Of a DNA stretch of 10,337 bases, positions 7,057 to 10,337 are shown piece by piece; positions within the stretch are counted from its first letter, which is position 1, and each line of letters opens with the position of its first letter. This stretch comes from Bordetella parapertussis. GTDB lineage: Bacteria; Cyanobacteriota; Cyanobacteriia; PCC-6307; Cyanobiaceae. The notes under the pieces are model-generated. The model was given only the letters and a program-made list of their open reading frames with translations. It ran no database searches and was not told the DNA's origin. Made by a program: the position numbers and the translations under genes. The stretch lies in contig CALPMR020000085.1 of assembly GCA_943324725.2 (NCBI GenBank), positions 1-10,337 on the forward strand, in the 5' to 3' direction.

Positions 7057-8337
7057 ATGACCGCCAGCATACCGGAATCTCGATCACCAACGGCATCAGA
7101 AGGCCGGGTGCTGGTCTATACGAGCGCAGCCCTCAATTATCTACCCAAGGTTCGTATCCTGTTTCGCTCCCTACGACGACACCATCCTGATTGGCGACTA
7201 CATCTGCTGTTGGCGGAATCCACAGCGACCGGTCTCCACATTGCCACGGAGCCGATCGATGTTGTGGTGCCAATCGCCGATCTCTCGATAGCCGACTGGG
7301 CCCCCTGGGCCTTCTGCCATACCCTCACGGAGCTGGCAACAGCCATCAAACCATTCATGCTGCAGAGTTTGCTCAGCACAGCAGAAGAAGGGGATAAGAT
7401 TATCTATTTAGACCCTGACATTGCCGTTTTCTCGACCTTACAGGATATCATCGACGCCCTCGATGATGCTGCGATCGTTCTGACCCCCCATCAGACCAGT
7501 GCCGAAACAAATCTCGCCGCAGTGGTGGACAACGAGATATGCAGCCTCAAACACGGCATCTACAACCTCGGATTCATCGGTGTTCGCTGCAGTGCGGTTG
7601 GCAGGGACTTTGCCCGCTGGTGGAGCGATCGCTGCTACTACTTCTGTCGCGATGATATCCGCCAAGGGCTTTTCACCGATCAACGTTGGATTGATTTGGT
7701 TCCAGCTTTGTTTGACGATGTGCGAGTTCTTCGCAACAGCCGCTTCAACCTAGCCACATGGAACATCACAACTCGTGTCCTTCTGCAGGATGCTGATGGC
7801 AACTTCAGCGTCGATGGTGCGCCGCTCGGCTTCTATCATTTCACCGGGTTTGATAGTGGAGCACATCGGATTATGGCTCTCAAGAATGGTTTCGGCAATG
7901 CCCCTCTTGAGGCGATTATCAGCTGGTATGAGCAGCAGCTCCGAGCATCAGAGAGAAAGCCAATGCCTGAATGGACACTGGCTCGTTACAACAATCATGA
8001 ACTCATCAAGCCAGAGCATCGAGAGCTGTATCGTTTTCGGGTGGACTTGCAGCAAGCATTCCCCAACCCTTATGACGCAGACGGCTATCTGCGCTGGTGG
8101 AAAGCCCATGGCGAAGCGAGTCGTCATGCCTATCAAAGAAAACGCCAGGAAAATAATTTTTACCTTACGGCTGGCTACCTAAGCCCGGCAAGATCTGAGT
8201 GCAAGACCGCTTCCTTGATAACTCCATTTCAGCCACAACGCCAAAGATGGGGCTCGATCGCAACGGTTCTGCGGCAGAGCTGGCGACTGCTCCGCAACAA
8301 CGGTTGGCGTCATGTCATCACGCGGTTGAAGCGATGA
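7057..8337 (+). CDS. GT8-like nucleotide-sugar glycosyltransferase
   Basis: A 426-residue GT-A enzyme resembling the glycogenin/LPS glycosyltransferase group. VLVYTSAALNYLPKVRILFRSL (18-39) is the opening strand and helix. IIYLDPDIAVF (115-125) contains D119-P-D121, the DxD that binds the metal and nucleotide sugar. GIYNLGFIGV (167-176), FTDQRWID (206-213), NSRFNLATWN (227-236) and FYHFTGFD (259-266) match conserved blocks of such proteins: the Asn/Gly acceptor loop, the DQ pair and the late His. From about 300 on the protein is rich in Arg, Trp and Tyr and not assignable to a domain. The gene is intact and lies 42 bases after the GT4 gene, probably in one operon. No Shine-Dalgarno sequence is apparent before ATG 7057. 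Its TGA overlaps an ATG (8334) that opens only 28 codons. Confidence 0.84.
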   Translation: MTASIPESRSPTASEGRVLVYTSAALNYLPKVRILFRSLRRHHPDWRLHLLLAESTATGLHIATEPIDVVVPIADLSIADWAPWAFCHTLTELATAIKPFMLQSLLSTAEEGDKIIYLDPDIAVFSTLQDIIDALDDAAIVLTPHQTSAETNLAAVVDNEICSLKHGIYNLGFIGVRCSAVGRDFARWWSDRCYYFCRDDIRQGLFTDQRWIDLVPALFDDVRVLRNSRFNLATWNITTRVLLQDADGNFSVDGAPLGFYHFTGFDSGAHRIMALKNGFGNAPLEAIISWYEQQLRASERKPMPEWTLARYNNHELIKPEHRELYRFRVDLQQAFPNPYDADGYLRWWKAHGEASRHAYQRKRQENNFYLTAGYLSPARSECKTASLITPFQPQRQRWGSIATVLRQSWRLLRNNGWRHVITRLKR

Positions 8338-8369
8338 AAACCATCGCGCTCAGCTCCGAACTTCATCGC
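8331..8369. repeat. 8-bp perfect inverted repeat at the end of the GT8-like gene
   Basis: GCGATGAA (8331-8338) and TTCATCGC (8362-8369) are exact reverse complements separated by 23 bases. The left arm covers the stop codon of the GT8-like gene. A T5 run follows only at 8392-8396, too far for a classical intrinsic terminator. It lies between convergent genes, so a bidirectional 3'-end role is conceivable but weakly supported. Confidence 0.35.
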
Positions 8370-8434
8370 ATGAATGCCCAGCATGTGATACTTTTTGAAC
8401 AGAAGTCAAGGCGGCAGTAACTCCAGCAAACGGT

Positions 8435-8821
8435 TCATAATTCAAGATTGCGAGCATCGATCTGTCTGCCTGAGAGGCCAAGCAAAGCCGCATTCAAATA
8501 TAGATTTTCAAGACCATTGAATTCAGGCTCAAACCCGCTGTCCAATTCCAGCAAAGCACCAATACGACCGTGGCACCGCACTTCACCACTACTGGGCCGT
8601 AACGTACCGCAGATCAACTTGAGCAACGTGCTTTTTCCTGATCCATTACGCCCCACAATGCCGAGCATCTCGCCGCGCTGCAGCGAGAAACTAACATCGC
8701 TGAGGGCTGCGAATTCATGGGAGTATGAGCGCCTACCCCTCCATACTGCCTCTTTAATCTTATCGCGTGGATGAGCATAAACTTAATAGCTTTTGGATAG
8801 TATGCGTACATCCAGAATTGA
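8435..8821 (-). pseudogene. wzt: Truncated Wzt-like ABC transporter ATPase
   Basis: The ATPase that would drive polysaccharide export with the adjacent Wzm-like permease. On the - strand one frame reads LDVRILSKSY, then a TAA (8783-8785), then VYAHPRDKIKEAVWRGRR, SYSHEFAALSDVSFSLQRGE and LGIVGRNGSGKSTLLKLICG. This is the family order, with the Walker A motif GRNGSGKST intact. The TAA replaces the Gln usual at KSYQVY, explained by CAA to TAA. The frame then covers LLELDSGFEPEFNGLENLYL and ends IDAR-NLEL-stop at 8435. The ABC signature (usually YSSGM), Walker B, the switch His and any C-terminal glycan-binding domain are absent, and I see no continuation before the GT8-like gene. No start codon in this frame is evident upstream of LDVR. 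A product from ATG 8668 would be 77 residues and inactive. Confidence 0.85.
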
Positions 8822-8909
8822 ATCTTCCTGGCAGCTTACACCCCTTAACGCTCCGCATTCAGGGGGTCATTTGATTGATTAGATTGCTATCCATGAATCT
8901 CTGAGTTGA

Positions 8910-9717
8910 TCATATGACGCTGGCAACGCTATGGCGGATCCGTTCAAAGAATCGGATGGCCGCTTCAGCAGCGACAAAACTCAATACCAAGGCTATTAGA
9001 AGATAGGTGGGATTTGGTTGCTCTGCTTGGATGAGCACAAGACGCGTCTGATGGACAAGCTCAGCGATTGGATTTAAGCTGAAGGCAAGCCTCATCGAGA
9101 TTGGCAGCGGAGACAGTGGATAGAAGACTGCACTCATAAACACCAGCAACATCGCAAGCAATGATGTTACTTGCGGAAGATCTCTGAGAAACACACCTAG
9201 TGACGACATCAGCCAACTAAGTGCGAGAGCGATCATCAGAAGAGGCAACCAAACCATGGGCAGCCATAGCAAAGAAAACGAAAGCGAGCGAACGATAAGA
9301 AGCTGAAAAGTAAGTAGAATCATGACGTTGATTATGGCGCGGAATAAAGCCGTCAATACTGAAACAACCGAGAGAATTTGCAGGGGGAATACCACCTTTG
9401 CCACAAAGTTGCGCCGTGCGGCCACAAGGATTGGGGCTTCATTGACAACTTCAGCGAATCGATTGAAGGTGATCAGCCCTGCGAAGAGATTGAGCACCGC
9501 ACCCCATGGGCCGAGCTCGCCTTCGCCCCAACGACTTCGAAAAACGACTGTAAATATGAACGTATACACAGCAAGTGTCAATAATGGCGCCAGAATGGCC
9601 CACCCCCCTCCCCAGCAGGGAGCCGCGATAGCGGGAGGTGATGGCGCGAATCGTATGACGTCTGATCGATTGCCGCCATATCCAGATATCCACAACGAAA
9701 TGGATGTGCAAGCCCAA
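8910..9717 (-). pseudogene. wzm: Wzm-like ABC-2 polysaccharide export permease, frameshifted near the N-terminus
   Basis: The membrane subunit of an O-antigen/capsule ABC-2 exporter. Most of it is in one frame: GWAILAPLLTLAVYTFIFTVVF, then RWGEGELGPWGAVLNLFAGLITF, NLF-to-NEAPILVAARRNFVAKVVFP and several further hydrophobic helices, ending in RHSVASVI at 8910. The signature just before it, SRYRGSLLG, is in a different - strand frame. Removing one base from the C6 run at 9603-9608 (G6 on the coding strand) joins them as RYRGSLLG-RGWAILAPL, nearly the family sequence RYRGSLLGWGWAILAPL. The uncorrected open frame starts at 9743 with a non-family leader (MCGIEVVWSWACTS). With correction the protein would start at TTG 9717 or an internal GTG (about 265 residues or fewer, normal for Wzm). 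It lies upstream of the Wzt remnant, as expected for a wzm-wzt pair. Confidence 0.84.
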
Positions 9718-10149
9718 CTCCAGACGACTTCAATGCCGCACACACCCTAGCGTGATAAATTGCCGCAAATCAAGCAACCAATGAATCACCAGATCGGCAA
9801 CCAGGAGGCAAGTTCGGCGAAATGGATCACCCTCAGGCGGCAAACATTCGGCAGCCGTTCAACTGCGACCAATCCAGCCTGCTGTGTGCTTTGCCTGTTG
9901 CGTGTCAGCCGCTTTCATCATTGCGAGATCTGGTTTGCTCCGTGAGCTGACGGATAGGGCTGTGCCTCCGTGCCCATCAGCGGCCTGGCTTCCGTGCACT
10001 CCAGCCGACGCTCACGTCCACGTTTGCGAACCTTGACGATGTCGCCATTGGCGCCAGTTTCAACCCCTTTGAGACCCTTAACGTCAAGACCAAGGGCAAC
10101 GCAACCTGCAAGCTCTGGGTGCGGGAAGGCCTTGAGCGCCTCGAAGCGG
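9718..10149. other. Region of uncertain content between the Wzm remnant and SUI1
   Basis: No gene here is recognised. The part from 9718 to 9917 has only short frames of unconvincing composition on either strand. From 9918 rightward the sequence looks coding in two mutually exclusive ways, both in the same codon register. One is a - strand frame (stop at 9918, open past 10187) with a segment such as CVALGLDVKGLKGVETGAN; the other is a + strand frame open from 9951 to the window end with DDVAIGASFNPFETLNVKTK. Neither matches a family I know. Confidence 0.4.
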
Positions 10150-10187
10150 GTGCGAGTGCAGCGCAGCAAGGCCGGCAAGGGCGGCAA
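9918..10187 (-). CDS. Unrecognised possible coding segment
   Basis: The frame gives 89 residues from a TTG at 10187, with a balanced composition between about FEALKAFPHPELAG and DIVKVRKRGRERRLECTEARP. It ends at TGA 9918. I do not recognise it. It overlaps the 5' part of the SUI1 remnant on the other strand, where its own translation becomes low complexity (PPLPALLRC), so if real its true start is probably inside the segment or it is a gene fragment. A + strand frame across the same bases is equally plausible by composition. Confidence 0.2.
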   Translation of the reverse strand: MPPLPALLRCTRTRFEALKAFPHPELAGCVALGLDVKGLKGVETGANGDIVKVRKRGRERRLECTEARPLMGTEAQPYPSAHGANQISQ

Positions 10188-10337
10188 GAGCTGGTGACCG
10201 CCATCACCGGCCTCGAGATCGCCGAGGCCGAGGCCAAGGCCCTGCTCAAGGCGCTCAAGGCCACAGCCGGCACCGGCGGCACCCTCAAGGACGGCGTGAT
10301 CGAACTGCAGGGCGATCAGGTGGCGATCGCCCTGGCT
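10150..10337 (+). pseudogene. SUI1/eIF1-family translation factor, frameshifted and cut by the window edge
   Basis: Resembles the bacterial SUI1 (YciH-like) proteins that bind the ribosome near the decoding site. Frame 1 gives VRVQRSKAGKGGKS (10150-10191), the basic first strand and loop of the domain, then Trp and a TGA at 10195. Frame 3 resumes at GTG 10194 with VTAITGLEIAEAEAKALLKA, then GTGGTLKDGVIELQGDQVAIALA to the edge, which is the rest of the domain. Omitting TG at 10192-10193, next to an identical TG, restores GGKS-VTAITGL, matching the usual GGKTVTVITGL. The N-terminal extension expected in cyanobacterial members is not recognisable upstream. The 3' end is outside the window. The lesion may be genuine or a sequencing error, since SUI1 is normally maintained. 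Confidence 0.78.

Noticed and set aside
8334..8420. 28-codon ORF overlapping the end of the GT8-like gene
   Set aside because: It is too short with no recognisable domain. It is kept only as a possible truncated gene start in the findings, not as a gene.

Overview
The window reads as an accessory surface-polysaccharide locus from a GC-rich cyanobacterium, most likely of the Synechococcus/Cyanobium group. This is inferred from the style of the glycosyltransferases, the RgpF-like protein, the sulfotransferase-glycosyltransferase fusion and the SUI1-type factor at the right edge; there is no rRNA or other marker to settle the taxon.

Layout: an IS3-family transposase remnant with its right terminal repeat (1-279); about 450 bases without a recognisable gene (280-733); a family-2 glycosyltransferase on the + strand (734-1696), converging on and overlapping an RgpF-like protein on the - strand (1629-2837); a divergent intergenic stretch; a broken sulfotransferase-GT2 fusion on the + strand (3025-5404); a GT4-type glycosyltransferase coupled to it by an ATGA overlap (5401-7014); and a GT8-like glycosyltransferase (7057-8337). 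On the - strand follow a truncated ABC transporter ATPase resembling Wzt (8435 to about 8821) and its frameshifted permease partner resembling Wzm (8910-9717). The window ends in about 430 bases of uncertain content and a frameshifted SUI1-family factor that runs off the right edge.

The genes fit one job: building a complex, possibly sulfated, glycan and exporting it by an ABC-2 transporter. The striking feature is decay. The transposase, sulfotransferase-GT2 fusion, Wzt, Wzm and SUI1 genes each carry at least one ORF-breaking lesion. At least two are base substitutions creating TAA, while others sit in or near homopolymers. Either the locus is being lost by a lineage that no longer makes or exports this polymer, or part of the pattern is sequencing error; the SUI1 lesion in a normally housekeeping gene makes that alternative serious. 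The RgpF-like, GT4 and GT8 frames are intact. The GT2 at 734 is also open but may have an abnormal tail.

I saw no tRNA, rRNA, CRISPR array or riboswitch, and no evidence for a new defence-like system. The most informative signals are the lesions, a GT2 domain lacking its metal-binding DxD motif, and an unexplained coding-like stretch before SUI1.
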